Assembly (NCBI GenBank): GCA_005402585.1 | Contig: BIFP01000022.1 | Coordinates: forward strand, 410,222 to 474,221 | From: Micromonosporaceae bacterium KJ-029 | GTDB lineage: Bacteria > Actinomycetota > Actinomycetes > Mycobacteriales > Micromonosporaceae | DNA length: 64,000 nt | Reading direction: 5' to 3' | In this document: positions 16,527 through 24,901 of the stretch, piece after piece | Position numbering within the stretch: position 1 is the first letter of the stretch | How the letters are laid out: every line of letters begins with the position of its first letter | Position numbers and translations under genes: made by a program | Notes under the pieces: generated by a model | What the model saw: the letters and a program-made list of their open reading frames with translations, nothing else | Databases searched by the model: none | Told to the model about the DNA's origin: nothing

Positions 16527-17555
16527 TCAGGCGGGTGGCGGCGCGGTGCTCTCGCGTACCACCAGCTCGGCGACCAGGTCGATCCGGCTGGTGGGCAGGG
16601 CGACCCCGCGCGCGAGGTCGAGCAGCATCCGGGTCGCCGTGCCGGCCATGTCGCACAGCGGCTGGTTGACCGTGGTCAGTGCCGGGCCGATCCAGGCGGA
16701 GACGGGGAGGTTGTCGTAGCCGACCACGGACAGGTCACCGGGCACGTCCAGGCCGAGCTGCCGGGCCGCCCGCAGGACCCCCATCGCCTGCAGGTCCGAT
16801 CCGGCGAAGATCGCCGTCGGGCGCTCCGCGCGGCTCAGCAGCTCGATGCCGTGGGCGTAGCCTGCGTCGAGGTGGAAGTTCCCGGAACGGACCAGATCGG
16901 GATCGACCGGTACGCCGAGTTCCTCGTGGGCGCAGCGGAAGCCGGCCGTGCGGGCCCGGGCGCAGAGCACGTCCGGCGGGCCGGAGATGATCGCGATCCG
17001 GCGGTGCCCGAGTTCCAGCAGGTGGCGGGTGGCGAGCAGGCCGCCGTTCCAGTTGTTCGAGCCGACCGTGGGCACCGAGGCCGAGCTGGCGCTGTCGGTG
17101 TCGACCGCGACGACAGGGATGGCCTGGCGGTGCAACTGCTGCCGCTGCTGGTCGGTCAGGTTGCACATCACCAGCAGTACGCCGAGCGGGCGCCGGGCGA
17201 CCAGCGCGTCCACCCACGACTGCGGCGGCCGGTGCGCGCCGCCGAGCTGCGACAGCACCACGTTCAGCTGGGTGGCGGTGGTGACCGCCTCGACCCCGCG
17301 GATGATTTCCAACGCCCAGTCCGAGCCGAACTCGTGGAACACCAGGTCGACCTGGCTCTCACCGCCCGTACGCCGGGCGCGGCGGCGGTAGCGGTGCCGC
17401 TCCAGGCTGGCCTCGACCCGCGCCCTGGTCCCGGCGGCGACGTCCGACCGCCCGTTGAGCACCTTGGACACCGTCGCCGACGAGACGCCGACCTCCCGCG
17501 CGATGGTCGCGATCGTGGTCGAGCCGAGCCGGGTCGGCGATCGGTTGTCAGTCAT
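16527..17555 (-). CDS. LacI-family repressor, probable xylan/xylooligosaccharide regulator
   Basis: A 342-residue regulator. The N-terminal HTH TIATIAREVGVSSATVSKVLNGR is followed by the hinge and a periplasmic-binding-protein-like sensor domain (about 65-335) with FAGSDLQAMGVLRAARQLGLDVPGDLSVVGYDN. ATG 17555 gives the standard LacI start; the frame reaches 17720 but adds only unlike sequence. The operator CCGAAAATTTCGG lies 20 bases upstream, suggesting autoregulation, and the same motif precedes the xylanase. The inducer is inferred to be a xylan-derived sugar from the neighbours, not seen directly. Confidence 0.9.
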   Translation of the reverse strand: MTDNRSPTRLGSTTIATIAREVGVSSATVSKVLNGRSDVAAGTRARVEASLERHRYRRRARRTGGESQVDLVFHEFGSDWALEIIRGVEAVTTATQLNVVLSQLGGAHRPPQSWVDALVARRPLGVLLVMCNLTDQQRQQLHRQAIPVVAVDTDSASSASVPTVGSNNWNGGLLATRHLLELGHRRIAIISGPPDVLCARARTAGFRCAHEELGVPVDPDLVRSGNFHLDAGYAHGIELLSRAERPTAIFAGSDLQAMGVLRAARQLGLDVPGDLSVVGYDNLPVSAWIGPALTTVNQPLCDMAGTATRMLLDLARGVALPTSRIDLVAELVVRESTAPPPA

Positions 17556-17964
17556 CCGTACCTCTGCAAGGGCACCGAAAATTTCGGGGAACTGTAGCAC
17601 GGCTCCGACCTGCCGGCGATGACACAGGTCGATGCCGGCGGGCCTGGCGCCGAGCGGCCGGGAATCGCTTGCCCGTGCCGCTGGTGCAGCGTGGACGGTC
17701 TGATTCCCGGCCCTTGACACGCCATGTCGACGCCCTCAGATTCCCGACACAGGTGTCGAGCCGATTTCCGAGATTTTCGACAACCGCCGTGTTGCACGGT
17801 AGTGGGCGTGGCCTGCCGTCCGACTCGACGGCTACGGGGTTCTCGTGGTCCGCGAGGACGCCTGAGCCGTGACCGGTCGGTGACGATCAGCAGGATCTGC
17901 TCAACCAACCGCCTCGCTGGTTCGGCGCCGCCATCGGCTGAGTTCGCAGGCGTGGCTGGGCGGG
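17556..17964. other. Intergenic region, about 409 bases
   Basis: Apart from the LacI operator near its left end, no coding or RNA signal stands out. The right part is the 3' side of the DUF952 gene. Codon-position composition is irregular and no open frame has a credible start. Confidence 0.4.
17575..17587. promoter_or_regulatory. LacI autoregulatory operator
   Basis: CCGAAAATTTCGG is a perfect palindrome around a central A, 20-32 bases upstream of the LacI start codon. It shares the consensus CCGAAANTTTCGG with the site at 16322. Confidence 0.7.
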
Positions 17965-18300
17965 CTATTCGGTGGGAAGCTCCTCGTCCACCCGTGCCGC
18001 ACCAGCGATGTGGTACACCCCGGACACGGCTTCGGCGGGCAACGCCGCATAGACGTGCGGGTACGATCCGCCGCTCGGGGCTTCCTCCCAGCGCAACACG
18101 TCGCCGAGCATGGATGCGTCGAGCGTGACGACGACGAGTAGCGGCTGCTCGCCGAACACGCGGGCCGCCGTACCAGGCACCTGTGCCCGTGACGAGCAGT
18201 GGATGAACCCACTGTCTCGATCGAACAGCGAGCCGTCGAACCTGCCGGCAGCTTGGAACTCGGCCCACTCATTGGGCAACAAGATCTTGTAGATGAGCAC
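17965..18300 (-). CDS. DUF952-family protein
   Basis: A 111-residue single-domain protein matching DUF952: YKILLPNEWAEFQAAGRFDGSLFDRDSGFIHCSS, then PLLVVVTLD and FPHVY-like SYPHVYAALP. The conserved FIHCS segment is intact. The family fold resembles ADP-ribosyl-transferring or RNA 2'-phosphotransferase-like proteins by distant similarity; the function is not established. No signal peptide. It stands alone. Confidence 0.85.
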   Translation of the reverse strand: MLIYKILLPNEWAEFQAAGRFDGSLFDRDSGFIHCSSRAQVPGTAARVFGEQPLLVVVTLDASMLGDVLRWEEAPSGGSYPHVYAALPAEAVSGVYHIAGAARVDEELPTE

Positions 18301-18894
18301 GCCGCCATGCTCCCAGAGCCCGGGGATGGTTCGGCACCGTCCGAAGCCAGGAGACGCCAGTTCTGAGTATGGCTCCCGGTCAGGTGGTCGGACTCCATAC
18401 CCAAGGAGTGGTGGTTGGGGCTGCTCGGCATCCGCTCTTGCCGAAAGTAGTGCGCATGGCCACCGGTGGTGCCGTAGCGGCCGGTCAGGTAAGACGCCAG
18501 CTGGAAGCCGTGCCGGAGGTCGGTGCAGTCATCGCGTCGCCCACGCGGTCTCATACGAGCAGCGGTTCGCAAAGCACCTGACGCTGTGCACGCTGGAGGA
18601 GACCGGGTCGCGGGAATGACGCCACTGCCGCGCCGCGAGGGCCGCGCCGAGCGGTTCGCGCCGAGGGCCATCGAGCCGAGACGAGGGCGCGCCTCGCGGT
18701 TTGGGTGTCAGTAGTCCGCAGGGCTGGTAGCGGAGCAGGGGCGGCACCCGGGACCGAGGAAGTGGAGCGGTCCATGTGGATTGTGGCCGAGTGGTGCGGG
18801 GCGGTGCGATCGATGGCCTTCAGCGCCTTCTTCGGCCAGCGGGATAGTGTATCGTTCGGCACAGAAATAGTGGGCGAGCGAGCGGAGAACTCGG
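18301..18894. other. 594-base region without a convincing gene
   Basis: On the minus strand about 58 codons (near 18538-18365) read like real protein: G-F-Q-L-A-S-Y-L-T-G-R-Y-G-T-T-G-G-H-A-H-Y-F, then H-H-S-L-G-M-E-S-D-H-L. There is no start, and the frame continues into unlike sequence, so a decayed gene is possible. I do not recognise the family. The right end holds the promoter of the SDR gene with a candidate TetR site. Confidence 0.4.
18848..18863. promoter_or_regulatory. Candidate TetR operator before the SDR-SMR-TetR cluster
   Basis: TGTATCGTTCGGCACA is an imperfect palindrome (5 of 8 positions pair) of the TGTnCCGTTCGGnACA type often bound by actinobacterial TetR/AcrR proteins. It lies 32-47 bases upstream of the SDR start, in AT-richer sequence typical of a promoter. 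The TetR gene downstream is the likely ligand of the site. Confidence 0.4.
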
Positions 18895-19635
18895 ATGACG
18901 TATCTGGCTGGCAGGGTCGCCCTGGTTACAGGAGGAAGCCGAGGTATCGGAGCAGCGATCGTCGCCCGCTTGGCGCAGGACGGAGCCGACGTGGCGCTGA
19001 CCTACCTGAGCGCCGAAGAGAAGGCCAAGGCCGTCGTCGCCGCGATCGAGGAGGACGGCCGCCGTGCACTCGCCGTTCAAGCCGACAGTGGGGACGGCGC
19101 GGCGGTCGTGGCGGCGGTCGAGCGGGTCGTCGCCGAGTTTGGTCGGCTCGACATCCTGGTCAACAACGCTGGCGTCTTTCCGTACGCGTCCATTGAGGAG
19201 GTGTCGACCGAGGAGGTCGACCGGACCCTGGCGGTGCATGTGCGTGGTGTCTACCTGGCCACGCAGGCGGCGGTGGCGCAGATGGGCGACGGTGGCCGGG
19301 TCATCAGCATCGGTAGCTGTTTCGCCGAGCGTGTCCCGTACGCCGGGGTCAGTCTGTACGCCATGAGCAAGAGTGCTCTGATCGGCATGACCCGGGGTCT
19401 GGCTCGCGATCTCGGCCCGCGTGGCATCACTGTCAACGTGGTGCACCCGGGCTCGACGGACACGGACATGAACCCCGCCAGCGGCGAGGGTGCCGACCAC
19501 GAACGCAGCTTTATCGCGTTGGGGCACTACGCCGAGCCTGCGGACATCGCGGCCACGGTAAGCCACCTCGCCGGCCCGGGCGGTCGGTATATCACGGGCG
19601 CCTCGATCGCCGTAGACGGCGGATTCGCCGCCTGA
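18895..19635 (+). CDS. SDR-family NAD(P)-dependent oxidoreductase
   Basis: A 246-residue classical short-chain dehydrogenase: cofactor motif TGGSRGIG at 13-20, NNAG, catalytic Ser in SIGS, Tyr/Lys in YAMSK, and the C-terminal ITGASIAVDGGF. It reduces or oxidises a carbonyl/alcohol; the substrate is unknown. It is first in a cluster with an SMR transporter and a TetR regulator, suggesting a stress- or toxin-inducible unit for detoxifying and exporting a small compound (inference). Confidence 0.93.
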   Translation: MTYLAGRVALVTGGSRGIGAAIVARLAQDGADVALTYLSAEEKAKAVVAAIEEDGRRALAVQADSGDGAAVVAAVERVVAEFGRLDILVNNAGVFPYASIEEVSTEEVDRTLAVHVRGVYLATQAAVAQMGDGGRVISIGSCFAERVPYAGVSLYAMSKSALIGMTRGLARDLGPRGITVNVVHPGSTDTDMNPASGEGADHERSFIALGHYAEPADIAATVSHLAGPGGRYITGASIAVDGGFAA

Positions 19636-19675
19636 GTCCATCGTTCACGGCCGACGACTCCGAAGGGAACATCCC

Positions 19676-19993
19676 GTGGCCTGGATCATTCTCATCACCG
19701 CCGCCCTGCTGGAGGTGGTGTGGGCGACTGCGCTCAAACACACCGAGGGGTTCACCCGCTTCTGGCCTTCGGTGCTGGCTGTCTCCGCCGCCGTGCTGAG
19801 CTTCGTGCTGTTGGCGTGGGCGATGAAGAACCTTCCTATCGGGACCGCGTACGCCGTGTGGGTGGGTATCGGTGCCGTCGGCGTGGCCATCGCCGGCATC
19901 GTCGCCCTCGGCGAAAGCGCCTCACCACAGCGATTCGTTTTCCTCGCCCTGATCCTCGTCGGGATCATCGGTCTCAAGGCCGTGGAGGGCTGA
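19676..19993 (+). CDS. Small multidrug resistance (SMR) transporter, Gdx/SugE-like
   Basis: A 105-residue protein with four transmembrane helices and the essential membrane Glu in ALLEVVWATALK of helix 1. The WATALKHTEGFTRFWPS segment is closer to the SugE/Gdx guanidinium-type branch than to EmrE. It forms dimers that exchange protons for cationic substrates. GTG 19676 follows GAAGGGAA. It lies 40 bases after the SDR gene and is probably co-transcribed with it. Confidence 0.9.
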   Translation: MAWIILITAALLEVVWATALKHTEGFTRFWPSVLAVSAAVLSFVLLAWAMKNLPIGTAYAVWVGIGAVGVAIAGIVALGESASPQRFVFLALILVGIIGLKAVEG

Positions 19994-20090
19994 ACCGCGG
20001 CTTGCCGGATCGGGGAATCCGCCAGAGTGAAGCGAATACCCGGGTTCACCGCCGCGCGGCCGAGCGGTTCGGAACCAGGAAGGAACGAAA

Positions 20091-20717
20091 TTGGGTACCC
20101 GAGGACGACCACGTACTTTCGACCGAACCGCTGCCCTGGACCGGGCGATGCAGGTGTTCTGGGAACGCGGCTACGAAGGTACTTCCCTCACGGACCTGAC
20201 CCAGGCCATGGGCATCGCGTCCCCCAGCCTGTACGCCGCATTCGGCAACAAGGAGGCGCTGTTTCGGGAGGCGGTCGCCCACTACAACGCCACCCACGGC
20301 ACCGTGCCGCAACGCGCGCTCGAGAAGGCACCGACCGCCCGTGCAGCAATCGAAGAGCTGCTCCAGTACAACGCGTACGCCTACGTGGAGCCCGGGCATC
20401 CGACCGGCTGCCTCGTCCTGCTCGCGGCGACGACCGGGGCGGTGAAGAACGACCACATACGGCACTTCATGGCGGCATGCCGAACAGACGACCTGACCAA
20501 CCTGCAGCGGCGCATCGAGCGCGGCGTGGCCGAGGGCGACGTACCGCCCGACACGGAATCCGCCACCCTGGCCCGTTTCATCATGGCGATGCTTCAGGGC
20601 ATGTCCGCGCAGGCCCGCGACGGGGCCGACCAGGCCGCACTGAGCGACATCGTCACATGCGCGATGGCGGCATGGGACGCCATGACAGGAAGGCCGGCCG
20701 GCGCCGCCGACGGTTGA
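20091..20717 (+). CDS. TetR/AcrR-family regulator
   Basis: A 208-residue repressor. The HTH is in LTDLTQAMGIASPSLYAAFGNKEALF (about 35-60); the C-terminal ligand domain contains EPGHPTGCLVLLAAT, typical of the AcrR subgroup with a conserved Cys. The start is TTG at 20091 after AGGAAGGAACG, unusual but giving the expected GTRGRPRTFDR opening. It probably controls the SDR and SMR genes upstream through the site at 18848. Confidence 0.9.
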   Translation: MGTRGRPRTFDRTAALDRAMQVFWERGYEGTSLTDLTQAMGIASPSLYAAFGNKEALFREAVAHYNATHGTVPQRALEKAPTARAAIEELLQYNAYAYVEPGHPTGCLVLLAATTGAVKNDHIRHFMAACRTDDLTNLQRRIERGVAEGDVPPDTESATLARFIMAMLQGMSAQARDGADQAALSDIVTCAMAAWDAMTGRPAGAADG

Positions 20718-20845
20718 GCTACGCCGGCACCGGGCACAGGCAACATGCGGAAAGCCAAGCACATCGTCGTGATCCCAGGTTTCCGCATCTGCCGCCGACC
20801 GAGTGCTGCCTTCGGGTGGAGTGCACCCGCCGAACTCGGTGGGGC

Positions 20846-21301
20846 TTACCAGGCATGCTGATCATCGGCGTCGGGGGGAGGCGGCGGGGCGTACTGATTC
20901 CAGGTGCCATCGCGGAACATGTACAGCCGGAAGTAGGACTCCTCCTGGTCCATCAGGAACACCTGCACTCGCTGGGGGTAGCGCCAGGGCACCGCCCGAA
21001 TCTGGGTCAGTAGCGCGTCGAGGTCCGCGTGATTGAGGGCGCCGGCCCAGACCTCGCACTCCGGGTTCTTCCCACCACCCCAGTGGTTGGCTTCTGGGTT
21101 GGTCAGAGTCTGTAGTGTGCCGACGCCCCGAGCCTGGTTGCCGCACACGTCCGGGCGGGCCTCGGCTCTCCGTGGCGCCTCGCGTTCCAGCCAGTCGCTC
21201 AATGACCGCACGTTGCCGCGGTCCGCCGCGTCAGCCTGGATCATCAGATTCGCCACCCAACTCACCCAGGCATGCTCCACGACTTTGCGGCGCCGCACCA
21301 T
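20846..21301 (-). CDS. Hypothetical protein, unknown family
   Basis: About 151 residues from ATG 21301. It is W/Y/F-rich, with LDALLTQIRAVPWRYPQRVQVFLMDQEESYFRLYMFRD, ending in a Pro/Asp-rich tail. The VQVF-MDQEES-F-LYM pattern resembles immunity- or Imm1-like small proteins of actinobacteria, but this is a weak impression. The start is uncertain: no good ribosome binding site precedes 21301, and the frame is open up to 21556. No toxin gene is adjacent. Confidence 0.55.
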   Translation of the reverse strand: MVRRRKVVEHAWVSWVANLMIQADAADRGNVRSLSDWLEREAPRRAEARPDVCGNQARGVGTLQTLTNPEANHWGGGKNPECEVWAGALNHADLDALLTQIRAVPWRYPQRVQVFLMDQEESYFRLYMFRDGTWNQYAPPPPPDADDQHAW

Positions 21302-21539
21302 CCACGTTCGCTTGTCGAGCCCCTCACCTCTCGAACACTGCGGCAGGTCCGACCCCCGGCCGCTACCGAAGGTCGGGCCGCGCATCGTCCAAGGCCAGGC
21401 GCACGGATCTGCCGCGAAGCGCTCGTCACCGAAGGCGACGTCGGCGCCGGTCGCTGGCGTCCGGACGTGCCGATGGGCGGATATCCGATCATGCTGAGCC
21501 AGGCTCGGGCCTGTGGCTCCTGCGCGAAGATGTGATCCG

Positions 21540-22016
21540 TCACGAGCGCGGGGCATCGGTCACGCTCGGATGGCCGCCTGCTGCCGTGTCGGCGTCGGCA
21601 GGGTCAGGGCTGACCCGCCACGGCGACGCCTCGTAGGAAATGAACTCGAGCAGGCTTCCGTCAGGATCGCGAAAGTAGACGCTTGTCCCTGTCCCGCCAG
21701 CACCGGATCGCCGAACAGGTCCTGTTTCCACCTCAACATCGTGTCTCCGCAGGTGTGCCACCGCCTCCTCGATCGGACCCTCCCAGACAAAGCAGATGTC
21801 ACTGTTCCCCGGCCGAACGGGGACACGGGCAACGTTGTCCGCAAGGTCGACACCCGGCCCATGAACGCTCAACTGGTTGGGACCGACTCGGAACGCGACG
21901 CGGTCGCCGCCAACGCCGATCACCTCAGCACCGACGACATCGCGATAGAAGTCGGTGGAGACCCGCCAATCCGAGACCGCAATGACGGTGTGGTCCAGCC
22001 GAGTCACGGGCACCAT
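21540..22016 (-). CDS. VOC-family (glyoxalase/bleomycin-resistance-like) protein
   Basis: A 158-residue protein with the paired beta-alpha-beta-beta-beta fold: LDHTVIAVSDWRVSTDFYRDVVGAEVI carries the first metal-ligand His, and SVYFRDPDGSLLEFISYE carries the last Glu. The two remaining ligand positions appear at H52 (LSVHGP) and the FVWEG region. It may be a metal-dependent isomerase, dioxygenase or resistance protein; the substrate is unknown. The 18-residue C-terminal extension is not part of the fold. Confidence 0.88.
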   Translation of the reverse strand: MVPVTRLDHTVIAVSDWRVSTDFYRDVVGAEVIGVGGDRVAFRVGPNQLSVHGPGVDLADNVARVPVRPGNSDICFVWEGPIEEAVAHLRRHDVEVETGPVRRSGAGGTGTSVYFRDPDGSLLEFISYEASPWRVSPDPADADTAAGGHPSVTDAPRS

Positions 22017-22131
22017 CTCTCGACCCTACTTCGCAAGGTCGCGCCCACGGTCGGAACGGCTGACGGGTCGCGGGCCGTGGCCCGATCAGGGGGGATCGCG
22101 GTAGATGACGTGGCTGTTCATTATTGGTGCC

Positions 22132-23949
22132 ATGACGTCAGTAGGCGGCCAGCGGGTGAGGGATGCGGACGGTCGAGCGCACAGTCCTGTCGAGCAACGA
22201 CTGATTGAGTCCGTCGCCTGCGGCGAGGTGCTCGATCTGGCCGGCGACGGGCCGGTCGACGAGGCAGCGATGCGGTCCTGGGGCGATGAGCGGACGGTCT
22301 CGGCTTCGGTCATCCGTGAGCTCGTCCGCGGCCGTCTGGTCAGCGAACCCGACCCACACGGCCTGCGGCTACGCGGAGCCCGGATCGCCGGTCAGATCGA
22401 CTTGGAGAACATCACCAGTGACCTGGCGCTGGAGCTGCACGACTGTTTACTGCCCAGCGGCTTGAATCTCCGCAACGCCCGACTGCTGACGGTCTCCTTG
22501 ACCGGGTGTCGCATCGAGCAAGCGGCAGATTCGGACGACGTGCCAGTCGACGCCACACGCTTTGCCGCGCGTGTGCTCTCGCTCGAAAGGAGCACCGCCA
22601 CCAGCGCCAGCGTGCAAGGCACGATCCGGCTGCTCGCTGCCCACATCGGCACATTGGACTGCAGCGGAGCACGCCTGGAGAACACCTCCGGACCCGCCCT
22701 CGACGCGGACGCCCTCCAGGTCGACCAAAGCGTGTTTCTGGCCGATGGGTTCACCGCCACCAGCACCAGCGAGCGAGGCACGATCCGGCTACTCGGTGCC
22801 CACCTCGGCGGCCAACTGAACTGCAGCGGAGCGCGGCTGGAGAACACCACCGGACCCGCCCTCAACGCCGACCACCTCCAGGTCGACCAGGACGTGTTCC
22901 TGCATAACGGGTTCACCGCCACCAGCGCCAGCGAGCAGGGCACGATCCGGCTACTCGGTGCCCACCTCGGCGTCCTCTACTGCAGCGGGGCACGGCTGGA
23001 GAACACCACCGGACCCGCCCTCGAAGCCGACCACCTCCAGGTCGACCGGGATGTGGCCCTGGACGCCGGGTTCACCGCCACCAGCGCCAGCGAGCAGGGC
23101 ACGATCCAGCTGCCCGGTGCCCACATCGGCGGCGTCCTGTACTGCAGCGGGGCACGCCTGGACAACACCACCACCGGACCCGCCCTCAACACCGTCGGCC
23201 TCCGGGTCGACCAGGACGTGCTCCTGGGCGACGGGTTCACCGCCACCAGCGCAGATGGCCAGGTGGTCCTGGTGTTAACCGGTACGCGGATTGGCGGGAC
23301 TCTCTGCCTCGACACCGACCGAGCGACGCGCATGACACCAGACCAGGGATCGCTGATCGAGTTGGACGGACTCACCTACAGCGGGCTACCGCGGCCATCG
23401 TCACTGCCGCGCTGGCTGACCCTGCTGCGTGAGCACACCCCCGGCTACGCCGCCCAGCCCTACCAGCACCTCGCCGCCGCCTACCGCACCGCCGGCCACG
23501 ACCGCGACGCCCGCACGGTACTCATCGCCCAACGCCGCGACCAAATCCAGCGCGCCGGACTGACCCGCTCCGAACGCGCCTGGGGTCGCCTCACCGGCAT
23601 TACCCTCGGCTACGGCTACCAGCCCTGGCGCGCCCTGCTCTTGCTCCTCGCCACGCTTGCGACCGCAGTCACCCTCAGCGTCACCGCAGGCCACCACGGC
23701 GGCCTCGCCCGACAGCCGGCGATGACCGGAGCAGTCGCAGCCACCGCCTGCACCACCATCGACCAGATCGGCGTGGGCCTCGACCTCGGCACCCCACTGA
23801 TCAAAACCGGCGCCCGCGACCGCTGCCAACCCACCAACACCCCCGCCGGCCATACCCTCACCATCGCCAGTTGGTTCCTGCAACTGCTCGCCTGGACCTT
23901 CGCCACCCTCTTCATCGCCGGCTTCACCAGCGCAGTCCGCAAAACCTGA
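22132..23949 (+). CDS. Membrane-anchored beta-helix protein with tandem 53-55-residue repeats
   Basis: About 605 residues. A central beta-helix (roughly 90-395) contains four near-identical units, each built as F-L-x-x-G-F-T-A-T-S ... G-T-I-R-L-L-G-A-H-L-G ... C-S-G-A-R-L-E-N-T-T-G-P-A-L. Two hydrophobic segments lie at the C-terminus (about 485-507 and 575-600). Streptomyces relatives are called membrane-associated oxidoreductases without evidence of a redox site, and none is visible here. Start choice is open: ATG 22105, ATG 22132 and GTG 22156 are in frame, and family members start near PVEQRL, favouring the later ones. DNA repeats make it prone to unit gain or loss. Confidence 0.78.
   Translation: MTSVGGQRVRDADGRAHSPVEQRLIESVACGEVLDLAGDGPVDEAAMRSWGDERTVSASVIRELVRGRLVSEPDPHGLRLRGARIAGQIDLENITSDLALELHDCLLPSGLNLRNARLLTVSLTGCRIEQAADSDDVPVDATRFAARVLSLERSTATSASVQGTIRLLAAHIGTLDCSGARLENTSGPALDADALQVDQSVFLADGFTATSTSERGTIRLLGAHLGGQLNCSGARLENTTGPALNADHLQVDQDVFLHNGFTATSASEQGTIRLLGAHLGVLYCSGARLENTTGPALEADHLQVDRDVALDAGFTATSASEQGTIQLPGAHIGGVLYCSGARLDNTTTGPALNTVGLRVDQDVLLGDGFTATSADGQVVLVLTGTRIGGTLCLDTDRATRMTPDQGSLIELDGLTYSGLPRPSSLPRWLTLLREHTPGYAAQPYQHLAAAYRTAGHDRDARTVLIAQRRDQIQRAGLTRSERAWGRLTGITLGYGYQPWRALLLLLATLATAVTLSVTAGHHGGLARQPAMTGAVAATACTTIDQIGVGLDLGTPLIKTGARDRCQPTNTPAGHTLTIASWFLQLLAWTFATLFIAGFTSAVRKT
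22587..23270 (+). repeat. Tandem coding repeats of about 159-165 bp
   Basis: Copies of the segment encoding G-F-T-A-T-S start at 22747, 22909, 23068 and 23233, that is 162, 159 and 165 bases apart, with a diverged earlier unit near 22587. Nucleotide identity between middle units is very high, suggesting recent duplication. Confidence 0.85.
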
Positions 23950-24040
23950 CCCATGTCACGCTGAACCGCCAGCGCGATTGCGGATCATCGGCCTCGGCGC
24001 CGCTGCGGGATCTTTGCTGGCCCGGCCCGGCGCGGTCAGA

Positions 24041-24745
24041 TCAGAGGGTGAACCGCAACTTCGACGGTTCGCCGCGGGCCAGCCGGTCGGCGTGGGCTGC
24101 CAGGTTGAGGCAGTCACCGAGGGATGCGCCGGCGGCCAGCCGCTCGACGACCCGCGCCTCGGTCGCCATCACCTCGGCGGCGGCGCCGAGCTTGGCGACG
24201 GCATTGCCCGGATCGAGCACCACGATGCCGTTCTGGTCGGCGATCACGACGTCGCCCGGATGGATCGGTACGTCGCCGCAGCTGACCGTCTCTCCCAGGG
24301 CAGCCAGGCGCGTGGTGGTGCCGGCTTTCGGGGTGACGTGCCGGCTGTAGACCGCCAGTTGACAGGTGGCGATGAACCCCAGGTCTCGACACCCGCCGTC
24401 GAGGACGATCCCGGCCAGCTTCTTACTCAGCGCGACCCGGGTGAACAGCTCGCCGACCAGCGCGGTCTCCCGTCCACCGCCGTCGACTACCAGTACGTCT
24501 CCGGGTCCGGCCTGCTCGATCGCCTGGATCACGCCGAAGAAGTCGTCGCGACAGCGCACGGTCACCGCCGGCCCACACAGTACCGGGTTGGCCGACCGGC
24601 ATCGCAGAGCCGAAGACATGACGCGAATGTCGTCGGCCACGTCGCACAAGGCGGTGGTGTCGACCTCAGCGGCCAACTGGCGGATCGTGGCCAGGTCGAC
24701 AGGTGCACGGTTGATCACGCCTGTGACGGTACCCCGGCGGCCCAC
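24041..24745 (-). CDS. RraA-like / 4-hydroxy-4-methyl-2-oxoglutarate aldolase-family protein
   Basis: A 234-residue protein (225 if GTG 24718 is the start). Family motifs are present: VLVVDGGGRETALVGELFTRVA, then GIVLDGGCRDL with the catalytic Arg-Asp, and DVVIADQNGIVVLDP. RraA-like proteins are divalent-metal-dependent lyases or decarboxylases of 2-oxo acids; a role in inhibiting RNase E is known only for enterobacterial members. Neither candidate GTG has a strong ribosome binding site. It is transcribed alone. Confidence 0.88.
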   Translation of the reverse strand: MGRRGTVTGVINRAPVDLATIRQLAAEVDTTALCDVADDIRVMSSALRCRSANPVLCGPAVTVRCRDDFFGVIQAIEQAGPGDVLVVDGGGRETALVGELFTRVALSKKLAGIVLDGGCRDLGFIATCQLAVYSRHVTPKAGTTTRLAALGETVSCGDVPIHPGDVVIADQNGIVVLDPGNAVAKLGAAAEVMATEARVVERLAAGASLGDCLNLAAHADRLARGEPSKLRFTL

Positions 24746-24901
24746 CGGCGAGGAACGCCGAGAACCAAGACAACGTGCGCTGTCATGCCGCTGAGGCGGC
24801 GCACCAGGCTGTGAGTCATCGTCACGTACAGCTGTCCATCATCGCACCGGTTGAGCCGCCACCCGGCGCGACGAGGTCCGCGTACCGGGGGCGCTCGTCG
24901 C

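Noticed and set aside
18705..19196. 163-codon plus-strand frame before and into the SDR gene
   Set aside because: It overlaps the SDR gene out of frame, is Arg/Gly-rich and has no domain.
24718..24745. RraA-like protein as a regulator of RNase E
   Set aside because: That role is known for enterobacterial RraA. Nothing here links the protein to an RNase, and the family is more often a 2-oxo-acid lyase.
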